Source of the DNA: Paralcaligenes sp. KSB-10
Lineage (GTDB): Bacteria; Pseudomonadota; Gammaproteobacteria; Burkholderiales; Burkholderiaceae_B
Length of the DNA stretch: 64,000 nucleotides
Assembly: GCF_021266465.1 (NCBI RefSeq)
Contig: NZ_CP089848.1
Location: 372,001-436,000 of the forward strand
Direction: 5' to 3'
The notes below the pieces were generated by a model, which did not search any database, had not been told where the DNA came from, and was given only the letters and a program-made list of their open reading frames with translations. Below, piece by piece: positions 25,995-36,000 of the stretch (the stretch's first letter is position 1; the number at the start of each line of letters is the position of its first letter). The translations under genes were made by a program, and so were the position numbers.

Positions 25995-26780
25995 ATGGAA
26001 AATAACCAGTTGAAAATATCTTCAATGAAAGACAAGTGCTCGACCGAAGAATGGCAAATGCGCGTGGATCTGGCGGCATGCTATCGCCTGGTCGAGCTGT
26101 ATGGCATGTCGGATATGGTGGCGAATCATATATCCGCGAGCGTACCGGGCGAAAAGAATGCGTTTCTGATCAATGCCTACGGCATGATGTACGAAGAAAT
26201 CACAGCGTCCAGCCTGATCAAAGTGGATCTCAGCGGCAAAATACTGGCGAAACCCGACTTCGGCGAGCTTGACTACGGCATCAACAAGGCCGGCTACGTC
26301 ATTCATAGCGCTATTCACGAGGCGCGGCACGATGTTGCATGCGTAATTCATATCCACAGCTGGCCGACCATGGCTGTTTCGGCTCTGGAATGCGGCCTTT
26401 TACCGATCAGCCAGACGGCGATGCGGTTTTTGAAGATCGGCTACCACAGCTATATGGGTGTGGTTCTGGATGAGGCCGAAAAGGAATCCCTGGTGAAGGA
26501 TCTGGGGCAAAACGAAGCTCTGATCCTGAGAAATCATGGGGCTTTGACGGTAGGCAAAAGCATAGGCGAGGCATTCAACTGGCTGCACAGGCTCGAGTTG
26601 TCGTGCCGTGCCCAACTGGCGGCGATGGCTTGCAACACACCGCTGCGGCAGGTGGATCAAAAAACGCTGGAAGAAACGTGGAACAACTATCAGCCCGGGA
26701 CGCGCCGCCCCTACGGATTGATGGAATGGCCGGCTTTGCTCAGAAAGCTGGACAGGCTGGACCCCTCTTACAAGACCTGA
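25995..26780 (+). CDS. Class II aldolase/adducin-family protein
   Basis: This 261-aa protein resembles FucA/AraD-type metal-dependent aldolases and epimerases. The zinc histidines are likely in ACVIHIHSWPTMAVSAL (H-x-H) and LILRNHGALTVGKS (His), and MVANHISASVPGEKNAFLIN is the usual phosphate/substrate loop region. The start at 25995 has GAGGG five bases upstream. It is first in a three-gene unit with a Bug receptor and a LigI-like hydrolase. The substrate is unknown. Confidence 0.85.
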   Translation: MENNQLKISSMKDKCSTEEWQMRVDLAACYRLVELYGMSDMVANHISASVPGEKNAFLINAYGMMYEEITASSLIKVDLSGKILAKPDFGELDYGINKAGYVIHSAIHEARHDVACVIHIHSWPTMAVSALECGLLPISQTAMRFLKIGYHSYMGVVLDEAEKESLVKDLGQNEALILRNHGALTVGKSIGEAFNWLHRLELSCRAQLAAMACNTPLRQVDQKTLEETWNNYQPGTRRPYGLMEWPALLRKLDRLDPSYKT

Positions 26781-26835
26781 GCCTGAATGGCGGTTATGCA
26801 AGTCTTGCTTAAACAATATATCTCTGGAGACAACA

Positions 26836-27798
26836 ATGTTTACTAACAAAGCAATAAAGCTATCGATTATTTCTTGTGCTGTGGCCGCATGCGGTTCGGC
26901 CTTCGCTGCTTATCCGGATAAAAACATAACGTTGATCGTGCCTTTTGCGCCTGGTGGCAACCTCGATATTACGGCGCGAGCTATCGCTCCGGCCCTGCAG
27001 AAGGCTTTGGGTGCCTCGGTTATCGTGGAAAACAAGCCGGGTGCGGGGGGGGCCATCGGTGCGGGATTCGTCTCGCGTTCGAACCCGGACGGCTACACAT
27101 TGCTTGTGACAACGCCCAACGCCATAGCGGTAACACCGTATATGACCAAGACGCCTTATACGCTGGCGAATTTCCGGTCCTTGGGGCTGGTTGCGTCGAC
27201 CCCTTTGATTATCGATGTCAATGGCAAAAGTAAATTTCAGACCATCCAGTCGCTTCTGAAATATGCGTGCGCCAATCCCGGCAAGGTCACTGTAGGCCAT
27301 TCGGGTATCGGTACGACCAACTACATAGGCCTGATCCGCCTTGAGGACGCCTCGCATTGCAAGTTTTCAGCTATTCCCTACAAGGGATCGGGCCCGGCCC
27401 TGGTGGACTTGCTGGGCAATCAGATCGATGTGGTGGTCGATCAGCTCAGCAGCTCCGCTGGACAATTGCAGTCGGGTAACCTGAAAGCGCTGGCCGTCAT
27501 GACTGCCCAGAAAGTGCCTTCGCTGCCCAATGTTCCGACCCTTGAAGAGTCGGGCGTGAAAGGCCTGGACGCATCTACCAGCACGGGCCTGCTCGTTCCC
27601 AAGGATACGCCCACCGAAGTTGTCGAGGTGCTGAACAAAGCCTTGCAGAAGGTTGCCCAGGACAAGTCCGTGCAGAACATCCTGGGGAAAGTGGGGAGTA
27701 CCTCCATGTCGTCCACACCCGAGAAATTCATGGGCATGATCAATGACGAAAACAAAATTGCGGCCAAGCTGAGCGCCGAAGGCAAGTTACAGAAATAA
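26836..27798 (+). CDS. Bug-family periplasmic substrate receptor
   Basis: This 320-aa TctC-like receptor has a signal peptide (to AFAA, about residue 25), then YPDKNITLIVPFAPGGNLDITARAIAPALQKALG and VENKPGAGGAIGAGFVSRSNPDGYTLLV. Two cysteines (YACANPGK and ASHCKF) could form a disulfide. Placed between the class II aldolase and the LigI-like hydrolase, it probably captures the substrate of that pathway. Confidence 0.9.
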   Translation: MFTNKAIKLSIISCAVAACGSAFAAYPDKNITLIVPFAPGGNLDITARAIAPALQKALGASVIVENKPGAGGAIGAGFVSRSNPDGYTLLVTTPNAIAVTPYMTKTPYTLANFRSLGLVASTPLIIDVNGKSKFQTIQSLLKYACANPGKVTVGHSGIGTTNYIGLIRLEDASHCKFSAIPYKGSGPALVDLLGNQIDVVVDQLSSSAGQLQSGNLKALAVMTAQKVPSLPNVPTLEESGVKGLDASTSTGLLVPKDTPTEVVEVLNKALQKVAQDKSVQNILGKVGSTSMSSTPEKFMGMINDENKIAAKLSAEGKLQK

Positions 27799-27800
27799 TA

Positions 27801-28712
27801 GTGGCGAGCAATCCGAAAATGTCGAATCCCTGTTGTCCTCCTCTTGATACGTTTCAAAAGGTCGGTTTTAATATTCCCGAGAATGCGTGCGATTCCCATG
27901 CACATATATTCGGCCCGTATGCACAATATCCGCTGGCCGATGAGCGCAGCTACACTCCCGCGGAAAATGATGCAGAGCGGTTTATATGGCACCTGAACCG
28001 GCTGGGTCTTCAGCGGGGTGTTCTTGTGACGGCCAGCGCCTGCGGCACCGACAACAGCTCGGTTCTGGATGCGCTCGGCAAATATCCCGACAGGTTAAGA
28101 GGCGTTGCCGTATGCGATCAGGGTATCGGCTTGCCGGTCTTGAAAGCATGGCGCGAAGCGGGCATCAGGGGCCTGAGATTCAATCTGTACAAGCTCAATG
28201 GCCAGGCGGTATACAAGAATGGAGTGGGTTTGCAGGCTTTGGAAGCCCTGGCGCCTTTGCTGCGCGACCTGGACATGCATGCGCAGATCTGGGTCCATGC
28301 CCCCGACTTGCCCGAGCTGGCTCCGCGCCTTGCGAAACTGAAGGTGCCATTGGTTGTGGACCATATGGGACGCATGAATGTCGCCCTGGGCATTGACAAT
28401 CCCGGCTTTGGAAAGCTGTGCGCCATGCTGGCCGACGGTTCGGTCTGGACAAAAATTTCCGGAGCGGATCGGAACAGCAATAAAAAAGGCCATTACGACG
28501 ATATCGACGCTTTTGCGGAAAGAATATTGAAGGCCAATCCGGATCATGTGGTGTGGGGCACAGACTGGCCTCATATCAATTATTTCAACGAGGCCGATGT
28601 ACCCGACGATGGCGTATTGCTCAATACCTTGAGGCGCTGGGTTGCCGATGAACAAAGCCTGAAAAAGGTACTGGTCGATAATCCCGCGAATCTGTATGGG
28701 TTTGGGGCTTAG
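27801..28712 (+). CDS. Amidohydrolase, 2-pyrone-4,6-dicarboxylate hydrolase-like (copy C)
   Basis: This 303-aa protein is the closest of the three to LigI. It has IPENACDSHAHIFGPYAQYPLADERSYTPAENDAERF, LDALGKYPDRLRGVAV, PLVVDHMGRMN and VVWGTDWPHINYF. LigI opens the PDC lactone in the protocatechuate 4,5-cleavage pathway; whether PDC is the substrate here is uncertain because no ligABC genes are in view. The first codon is GTG 27801, three bases after the Bug gene, or ATG 27819. Its stop overlaps the stop of the convergent K+ channel gene. Confidence 0.85.
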   Translation: MASNPKMSNPCCPPLDTFQKVGFNIPENACDSHAHIFGPYAQYPLADERSYTPAENDAERFIWHLNRLGLQRGVLVTASACGTDNSSVLDALGKYPDRLRGVAVCDQGIGLPVLKAWREAGIRGLRFNLYKLNGQAVYKNGVGLQALEALAPLLRDLDMHAQIWVHAPDLPELAPRLAKLKVPLVVDHMGRMNVALGIDNPGFGKLCAMLADGSVWTKISGADRNSNKKGHYDDIDAFAERILKANPDHVVWGTDWPHINYFNEADVPDDGVLLNTLRRWVADEQSLKKVLVDNPANLYGFGA

Positions 28713-30076
28713 CCGACTTGCATTTCCGTTTCGGGGTAGCGGATCCGGCTGCGCGTTTGTGTCGCAATGCTGTACACCAGAGTAAGAGGCCCCAGGCGGC
28801 CGGCGTACATCAGCACAATAAGAATAGCCTGGCTGGCGGCCGATAGATGCGGAGTCAGGTCGCGGGTCAGGCCGACGGTGCTCAGGGCTGAAACCACTTC
28901 GAATACTATGCTCAGGAATGGCGCCTTGTCGAAGATGGAAATCAGGAAAACGCCGGCAAAGGCAAGCGCGGTGCTGATCAGCAGCAAAGCCAGGGATTTC
29001 TGGATGATTTCGGGAGAAATCGATCGTTTCAGCAGCACGATTTCCTTGCGGCGGAAAATATACGAATAAGCGGCCGCAAGCAGCACAACGAAGGTTCCCA
29101 CCTTGATGCCGCTGGCCGTGCTGAGCGAGCCGCCGCCTATGAACATCAGCAATATCATGAGCAGGGTACTGGTGTCGGTCAGCTTGGCGATATCAAGACT
29201 GTTGAAACCGGCCGTGCGGGTCGTAACGCTCTGGAACCAGGCAGCCAGGGCCTGGCCCGAAAACGACAAATGCCCGAGCGTATCGGCGTTGTTCAATTCC
29301 AGCGCCCAGATGAGGACAAAGCCCACCAGATTGAGAACCAGCGTGGCAAGAATCATTACTTTTGTGTAGGGGCGCAGCTTGGACCAACTGCGCTTGGCGT
29401 TGATATCGCTCAAAACGGTAAAGCCGATTCCGCCGAGGATAATCAGTGCGGACATCGTGAGAATAACGATGGGGTCGGCGACGAAGCCCGCCATATTGGC
29501 CGAATAGAGTGAAAAACCGGCATTGTTGAATGCGGATACAGCGTGGAACAGGGCACTGTACAAGGCGGACACAAAACCCGATTCGGGCCACCATCGCAAG
29601 GTCAGGATGATGACACCGGCTATTTCGATGATGGCTGAAATTTTGAACACCGAATAGGCGGTTTGCCGGATTTTCGACACACTGGTCTGGTTGAAGGCTT
29701 CCAGCGCCAATGCCTGCTGCTTTATGCTGATTTTCTTGCCCAGGGTCAATGCCGCGACCACGGCCAGAGTGACAAAACCCAGGCCGCCGATCTGGATTAG
29801 CAGGGCAATGATGATTTGCCCGGTGTGAGTGAATGTGCTGCCGGGGTCGACAAGGTTCAGGCCGGTTACGGTTACAGCCGAGGTGGCCGTGAACAGGGCG
29901 GTGAAAAAACTGATGGGCTGGCGTGTGGAAACCGGCAGCCACAGCATGAAGGCCCCCAGCACAATTAAAATGAGAAAGCCGGCAGCCAGGACGATGGGCG
30001 GGCTTGCGTTGAACAGGCCGGTTTTCCGGATCCGTCTGTAAGTCTTGTAGCCGTGCAGGGGTTGCCAGTTGCGCAT
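28709..30076 (-). CDS. TrkH/KtrB-type K+ uptake channel subunit
   Basis: This 455-aa inner-membrane protein is the pore of a Na+- or H+-linked K+ uptake system. It shows four pore repeats with selectivity-filter-like stretches (TSAVTVTGLN, HAVSAFNNAGFSLYS, TRTAGFNS, ALSTVGLTRDL), each with the conserved Gly. TM helices are frequent throughout. It is translated four bases after the TrkA-like regulator and forms a two-gene operon with it. Confidence 0.92.
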   Translation of the reverse strand: MRNWQPLHGYKTYRRIRKTGLFNASPPIVLAAGFLILIVLGAFMLWLPVSTRQPISFFTALFTATSAVTVTGLNLVDPGSTFTHTGQIIIALLIQIGGLGFVTLAVVAALTLGKKISIKQQALALEAFNQTSVSKIRQTAYSVFKISAIIEIAGVIILTLRWWPESGFVSALYSALFHAVSAFNNAGFSLYSANMAGFVADPIVILTMSALIILGGIGFTVLSDINAKRSWSKLRPYTKVMILATLVLNLVGFVLIWALELNNADTLGHLSFSGQALAAWFQSVTTRTAGFNSLDIAKLTDTSTLLMILLMFIGGGSLSTASGIKVGTFVVLLAAAYSYIFRRKEIVLLKRSISPEIIQKSLALLLISTALAFAGVFLISIFDKAPFLSIVFEVVSALSTVGLTRDLTPHLSAASQAILIVLMYAGRLGPLTLVYSIATQTRSRIRYPETEMQVG

Positions 30077-30080
30077 GAGC

Positions 30081-30734
30081 TTATTCCAGCCTGGGGGCGA
30101 GGGCTTTCAGTGCCTGCAGCTGGCCGGTCATGATCAGGGTATCTTTGGCTTCGAGCGCGAAGGTGGCGGCCGGATGGAACGTAATTTCAGCCCGCCGTTT
30201 CACGAGCAGGACATGGATGGGGTTTGAACCGCTTCCCAGGAAATGGCTTAGCGGCACGCCTTGCAAATGCTCGCTGGCCTCGATTTCAACGACGAACTCG
30301 CCATTGCCCAGCGAAATATAGTCGTTGACCATGGGGTAGCTGAGGGCCTGGGCAATGCGGATTCCCATTTCTTCTTCGGGATGCACGATACGTTCCACGC
30401 CCAGCTTGGCGAGAATCAGGTGCTGGGCATGCGAGGTGGCCTTGACCCAGATGGTCTTGATGCCCAGGCTTTTCAGATGCACGACGCAAAGCAGGCTGGC
30501 CTCGAGGTCTTCGCCGATGGCGACAAGTACGACATCGTAGTTTTCCAGGCCCAGCTCTTCCAGGGAGTGTTTGTCGGTGACATCGGCAATGACCGCGCGG
30601 GTGATCTGGTCTGCGAGTTTGTCGACGACCTTGTTATTGGCGTCCACGCCCAGCACGGAATGTCCGAGTTTTACCAGTTCGAGCGAGGTGGCCGAACCGA
30701 AGCGGCCCAGGCCGATAACGGCAAATTGTCCCAT
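30081..30734 (-). CDS. TrkA/KtrA-type regulatory subunit of K+ uptake
   Basis: This 217-aa soluble RCK protein gates the partner channel. Its N-terminal Rossmann domain (MGQFAVIGLGRFGSATSLELVKLGHSVLGVDANNKVVDKLA) binds nucleotide, and the C-terminal TrkA_C domain spans about residues 135-217 (VVEIEASEHLQGVPLSHFLG). The single RCK unit, as in KtrA, differs from the duplicated E. coli TrkA. It is the first gene of the operon. Confidence 0.92.
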   Translation of the reverse strand: MGQFAVIGLGRFGSATSLELVKLGHSVLGVDANNKVVDKLADQITRAVIADVTDKHSLEELGLENYDVVLVAIGEDLEASLLCVVHLKSLGIKTIWVKATSHAQHLILAKLGVERIVHPEEEMGIRIAQALSYPMVNDYISLGNGEFVVEIEASEHLQGVPLSHFLGSGSNPIHVLLVKRRAEITFHPAATFALEAKDTLIMTGQLQALKALAPRLE

Positions 30735-30846
30735 GGGCGGGTGTCCTTATGATGGGGATGGGAGGTCGGGTTATAAGTATATCCGCACATATCATAAGGA
30801 TTTCAGGCAAACTAAGGGTTAACGTTAGTTCAAGAGAGCCTTTTAT

Positions 30847-31923
30847 ATGCACAATCTGTTTGAGCCCCTCCAATTGGGCGCGGTCCATTTGAAAAACCGC
30901 ATCGTCATGGCCCCTTTGACGCGCACTCGCGCAACGGAGGGCCGTGTTCCCAATGCCCTGATGCGTGAATACTATTGCCAGCGGGCGAGAGCCGGGTTGA
31001 TCCTGACCGAGGCCACTTCCGTGTCGGCCCAGGGGGTCGGCTATCCGGATACGCCCGGGATCTGGTCTGAAGCCCAGGTTGCCGGCTGGCATGCCATCAC
31101 TCAGGCCGTTCATGCCCGCGGCGGCAAGATTTTCCTGCAACTCTGGCATGTAGGCCGCGTGTCCGATCCCGAGCTTCTGGACGGCGGCTTGCCGGTAGCG
31201 CCCAGCGCCATTGCCCCTCAGGGCCACGTCAGCCTGTTGCGCCCGAAACGCGGGTATGTCACGCCGCGCGCTTTGGACACCGAGGAAATTCCCGGTATTG
31301 TGGCCGACTTTGCGCGCGGGGCGCGCAATGCCATGGCAGCCGGTTTTGATGGGGTCGAGATTCATGCGGCGAACGGCTATCTGATCGATCAGTTTTTACA
31401 GGATGGCGCCAACAGGCGCCAGGATCGATACGGCGGCTCCGTGGAAAATCGCGCGCGATTTCTGCTGGAGATCGTGGACGCCTGCATCGAGGTCTGGGGA
31501 GCCGACCGGGTAGGCGTGCATTTATCGCCTCGCGGCGGTGTGCATTCAACCTCCGACTCCAATCCGCCTGCGTTGTTCAATTATGTAGCCGAGCGGTTGG
31601 GTGGGCGCCATATTGCCTTTATCTTCATACGTGAGGCCGTGGGTGAGGACAGCCAGTTGGCAACACTCAAGCGCCTGTTTGCGGGTCCGGTCATAGCCAA
31701 TGAGCAATTCGACCTGGATCGCGCGCAGCAGGCGCTCGACAGAGGCGATGCCGATGCGGTGGCCTTTGGGCGGATGTTTATCGCCAACCCCGACCTGGTG
31801 GCGCGCCTGGATGCCGGCGCGCTCCTGAACGAGGCAGATCCGGCCACGTTCTATGCAAACGGCCCCGAAGGGTATACCGATTATCCGAGCTTGGGTGAAG
31901 ATCGGACGGCGCTGGTCGCTTGA
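30847..31923 (+). CDS. Old Yellow Enzyme-family alkene reductase (NemA-like)
   Basis: This 358-aa FMN oxidoreductase reduces activated alkenes, nitro compounds or maleimides with NADPH. It shows FEPLQLGAVHLKNRIVMAPLTRTRA, QLWHVGR, the substrate-binding His/Asn and catalytic Tyr in IHAANGYLIDQFLQD, and RYGGSVENRARFLLEI. The length is normal. No adjacent regulator of the NemR type is seen. Confidence 0.93.
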   Translation: MHNLFEPLQLGAVHLKNRIVMAPLTRTRATEGRVPNALMREYYCQRARAGLILTEATSVSAQGVGYPDTPGIWSEAQVAGWHAITQAVHARGGKIFLQLWHVGRVSDPELLDGGLPVAPSAIAPQGHVSLLRPKRGYVTPRALDTEEIPGIVADFARGARNAMAAGFDGVEIHAANGYLIDQFLQDGANRRQDRYGGSVENRARFLLEIVDACIEVWGADRVGVHLSPRGGVHSTSDSNPPALFNYVAERLGGRHIAFIFIREAVGEDSQLATLKRLFAGPVIANEQFDLDRAQQALDRGDADAVAFGRMFIANPDLVARLDAGALLNEADPATFYANGPEGYTDYPSLGEDRTALVA

Positions 31924-31935
31924 GAAGAGAACGGG

Positions 31936-31959
31936 CGCTGCGTGCTTGTTGCCGCAGCG
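31936..31959 (+). terminator. Possible terminator hairpin after the alkene reductase
   Basis: The inverted repeat CGCTGCG / CGCAGCG with a 10-base loop begins 12 bases after the stop codon. No T run follows, so it may only stabilise the mRNA end. Confidence 0.3.
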
Positions 31960-32042
31960 GTGGTGCTGTCAAACCAGTAATGTTTGGCGGATGCCCGCGT
32001 GTTCATGCATAATCACAAAGGCGTGTTCAACGAGGAGTGGCA

Positions 32043-32441
32043 GTGAGATCGTTTGTTCTTGGATTGGCGGTGACAGGATTGCTGTCGGGGTGCGCCGTAG
32101 GCATACAGCCGGGGGTATCGCCCAGTGTTTCGTATTCGGTGGCGCGCGACTACCAAACGGTCTACCAACGAGCGCGGGATCAGGCCGAGCAATGTCTGCG
32201 CGGCAAGAACCAGTTTGCTGTGCGGGCTTCTTTGAATCCCGATACTCGTTCCGGCGTGGTGGCTGTGCTCAATCCCTTGGGCAGCGACGCCGTGGCCCGC
32301 ACCGAACTCAAAGCCATAGATGCGCAGCATACGCAGGTGACTCAGGCCATTTGGGGCCGCACTCCCTGGGATAAGGCCGCGCTCGACGCCATGCAGGAGT
32401 CGGTGCGCATGGATACCACGGTCTGTTTTGCCTACAAGTAA
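32043..32441 (+). CDS. Small outer-membrane-type lipoprotein, unknown function
   Basis: This 132-aa protein starts at GTG 32043, with GAGGAG directly upstream. The signal VLGLAVTGLLSGC has a lipobox (LSGC, Cys about residue 17). The mature part (SVARDYQTVYQRARDQAEQCLRGKNQFAVRASLNPDTRSGVV...DTTVCFAYK) has two cysteines that may pair and resembles small BPTD-type lipoproteins of Bordetella relatives. The role is unknown. Confidence 0.7.
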   Translation: MRSFVLGLAVTGLLSGCAVGIQPGVSPSVSYSVARDYQTVYQRARDQAEQCLRGKNQFAVRASLNPDTRSGVVAVLNPLGSDAVARTELKAIDAQHTQVTQAIWGRTPWDKAALDAMQESVRMDTTVCFAYK

Positions 32442-32476
32442 AATCGGCGCCGGATCGGGCTCGGACGCTTGGCGGC

Positions 32477-32935
32477 TCAGGCCAGCTTGGCCTTGACTTG
32501 GGCTGAAACGGCCGACATATCGGCGCGTCCGGCCAAGGCGGCTTTGAGCAGTGCCATGACTTTACCCATCGCGGGTGCGCCACTGATGCCTTGACGAGTA
32601 ACCTCGTCGATGGCGGACTGGATTGCCGCGGCGACTTCCTCGGGCGCGGCAGCCTGTGGCAGGAATTCCTGCAGTACAAGCAGTTCGGCCTTCTCGTGCT
32701 CGGCCGTTTCCGTGCGTCCGGCCTGTTCGAAAGCGGCTATCGATTCGCGGCGCTGTTTGACCTGCTTTTCAATGATGGCAATTATTTCGCTGTCGTTCAG
32801 GTCGCGGCGTTCGTCGACTTCTTTTTGCTTGACGGCAGCCAGCAGAAAACGCAAGGTACCCAGGCGAGCGGCTTCTTTGGCACGCATGGCGGCTTTGACG
32901 GCTTCGGCTAGTTGAGGTTTGAGCGTATTGCTCAT
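32477..32935 (-). CDS. GatB/YqeY-domain protein
   Basis: This 152-aa cytoplasmic helical protein (YqeY family) is related to the tRNA-binding tail of GatB; the family role is not settled. It begins MSNTLKPQLAEAVKAAMRAKEAARLGTLRFLLAAVKQKEVDERRDL and ends with the family-typical GISGAPAMGKVMALLKAALAGRADMSAVSAQVKAKL. The start at 32935 follows AGGAC; an upstream ATG would add eight residues not typical of the family. Confidence 0.9.
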   Translation of the reverse strand: MSNTLKPQLAEAVKAAMRAKEAARLGTLRFLLAAVKQKEVDERRDLNDSEIIAIIEKQVKQRRESIAAFEQAGRTETAEHEKAELLVLQEFLPQAAAPEEVAAAIQSAIDEVTRQGISGAPAMGKVMALLKAALAGRADMSAVSAQVKAKLA

Positions 32936-33078
32936 AGTTTGTCCTAAGTAAAAATTCATGCCCGTGCATGAAATGCAAAAACTGTGGCATTCATTTTAAC
33001 GCGCATACGATAATTCGGTTTTTGCCGTTGCGATGGCCGCGGGCTGCGTGGGCGGGTTTTTGGCCATGCAAAGGCTCG

Positions 33079-36000
33079 TCAATGAAAATTCCGGCTCGGA
33101 ATGCTTAGCTGGCCCAACAGCGAACTTAAATCCACCAGTCGGCTGGCGATGAGATGGCAGGTTCCCTGGTGGCGTTGCCAAATGCCATAGACGCCCAGCA
33201 AGCCGGCCTGGGTGAGTTCGGTGCGTTGGCGCTCGGCCAGATCGGGCCGCACAATGACGTTGACGGATCCCGTTTCGTCTTCGAGGCTGACAAAGACGAT
33301 GCCTTTGGCGGTCTGGGGCCGCTGGCGCATGGTTACCATGCCGCAGGCGCGGGCCAGGCGGCGGTCGGGATAGTCCTTTAAAAGCGTGGCCGCGCTGACA
33401 AAATGCCGTGCCTGCAGAGCGGGCCGCAGAAAGTCCACAGGGTGTCGTCCAAGAGTAAGCCCCAGAGATCGATAGTCGGCCAGTGTGCTTTGTCCCTCGG
33501 TGGGTTCGGGCAGCTCGGGTAGATGGGTATCGGCAAGCGGGGCCGGGCGCAGCAGCCCCTTGAAAGGGCCATTCGCCGCGGCCCAATGCGCCAGGCGCCG
33601 ATGTCCGCTCAGGGAGAGCAAGGCATCGGCCCCTGCCAGGGCATCCATGTCGTGCCGGCTCAGGGCGGCGCGCAGGGCGAGGTCGTGGGTGTCGGTAAAC
33701 GCCCGCTGCCGGCGCGCGGACTCGATGCGCAAGCCGGCTTCTTTAGATAGGCCACGGATCAGATTGAAGCCCAGCCGTACCTGGGGGCGTACCGTATCGC
33801 CGCCGACTGGTGGGGGTAGGGCCGGAAATTCGAATGCGGCTTCCCACAAACTGGTGGCTATGTCCACGGGCAGGACTGCGACCTGATGATTGCGGGCATC
33901 CTGAACGAGTTGTCGCGAGGAATAAAAACCCATGGGCTGGGAGTTCAGCAGCGCCACCAGAAAGGCCTCGGGTTCGTGGCGTTTGAGCCAGGCGCTTATA
34001 TAGGCCAGGATCGCAAAGCTGGCGGCATGGCTTTCCGGGAAACCGTATTCGCCAAAGCCTTCCAGCTGTTTGAATAGGCGTTCGGCAAAATCTTCCGCAT
34101 AACCGTGCTTGCGCATGCCGTCGAGGAATTTTGTGCGAAATTTATCGACGCCGCCCTTGCGCTGCCAGGCCGCCATGGAACGGCGCAGCTCATCGGCTTC
34201 ATCGTCGCTGAAACCGGCTCCCGTCTTGGCGATCTGCATGGCCTGCTCCTGGAATATGGGTACGCCCAGGGTGCGGGAAAGGATGTGCTCGAGGCCAGGA
34301 GGGCAGTCGTGTTTTTCGATTTTTTGCCGCCGGCGCAGATAAGGATGAACCATGCCGCCCTGTATGGGCCCCGGCCGCACAATGGCGACCTGCACGACCA
34401 GGTCGTAGAATTTTTCGGGCTTAAGGCGTGGAAGCATGCTCATTTGGGCGCGCGATTCGATCTGGAATACACCGATGGTGTCGGCGCGGCACATCATCTC
34501 GTAGGTGGGTTTGTCGGCACCCGGTATGGTCTGCATGGTCAGTGCCTGGGCGCGACACCAGCCGGTCAAGGCCAGGGCGCGTTTCAGGGCGGACAGCATG
34601 CCCAATGCCAGCACGTCGATTTTCAGCAGGTGCATGGCGTCGAGATCGTCTTTGTCCCATTGCACGACGCTGCGCTCGGGCATGGCCGCATTTTCAATGG
34701 GCACCAGACGCGTCAGCTTGCTGCGCGCAATCACGAAGCCGCCCGGGTGTTGCGATAAGTGGCGAGGAAAGCCCATGAGATCCTGCGCTAGTCCGGCCCA
34801 CGACTTTGCAATGCGCGAGCCGGGGTCCAGGCCTTGCTCGGCGATTTTTCCAAGCAGCGCCTGTTTGCTGTCCCAGTGGTGAAAGGAATGCGCCACCCGG
34901 GCGACAAGATCCAGGTCCAGCCCCAGCGCCTTGCCCGTATCGCGCAAGACGCTGCGGGTTCGGTAGGTGGTGACCACGGCTGTGAGGGCCGCTCGCTGGC
35001 GCCCGTATTTGCGGTAAATGTATTGAATGATTTCTTCGCGGCGCCGGTGCTCGAAATCGACATCGATGTCGGGCGGTTCGTTGCGCGTGCGGCTGATGAA
35101 GCGGGCAAAAAGTGAATTGCCGTTTTCGGGATTGACCTCGGTGATTCCCAGGCAATAGCATACGGCCGAATTGGCCGCCGAACCGCGGCCTTGGCAGAGT
35201 ATGCCCTGTTGCTGGGCATGGAGCACGATATCGTATACGGTTAAAAAATAAGGCTCGTAGTCCAATTCCGAGATAAGCCCCAATTCCTCTTCCAACTGAG
35301 CTTTGACGGCGTCGCTTGGCCCTTGGGGGTAGCGTCTTTGTGCGCCGGCATAGGTTTCCTGGCGCAGATAGGTTTTGACGGTATGCCCTTCAGGAACGAT
35401 TTCGATGGGGTATTCGTATTTGATATCGTCCAGGGAAAAAGTGCACCGGCGGCTAATTTCAAGAGTTTCCAACAATGCGCTTTCCGGATATAGCGCCGCC
35501 AGGCGCCGGATGCTGCGCATATGGTGCTCGGCATTGGCTTGCAGTGCATAGCCGCATTCCTGGATGGGGCGCTTCAGGCGTATGGCTGCCAAAGTGTCGT
35601 GCAAAGGTTGGAGCGATCGGGCGTGCATCTCGACGCCGCCGGTGGCGACCAGCGGAATACCGAGCCTGGAGGTCAGCGTTTGCAGTTTTGTCGTGGGCCG
35701 AATGTCTTTGTTTTGATAGTGCCGGCCAAGCCCGAGCCAGATCCGGCCCTTGAAAGCCTTAAGCAGGGATTCGAGCTGAGGCAGCCAGGTTTCAGTCTGA
35801 TCTGGATTGCCAGGTTTGAAAAGAATGAGGCAGTCGGGCAGGTTTTCAAGATGTTCCCAGCCGGCTTGGGGCTTGAGAAAGTCGTCCAGGCTCAAACGAT
35901 ATTGACCCTTGACGCTGCCTGCGCGAGCCAGCGTGATGAGCTCGGACAAATTGCCGTAGCCGTTGCGGTTGCATGCCAGCACGATGATCTCGGCCGGGCA

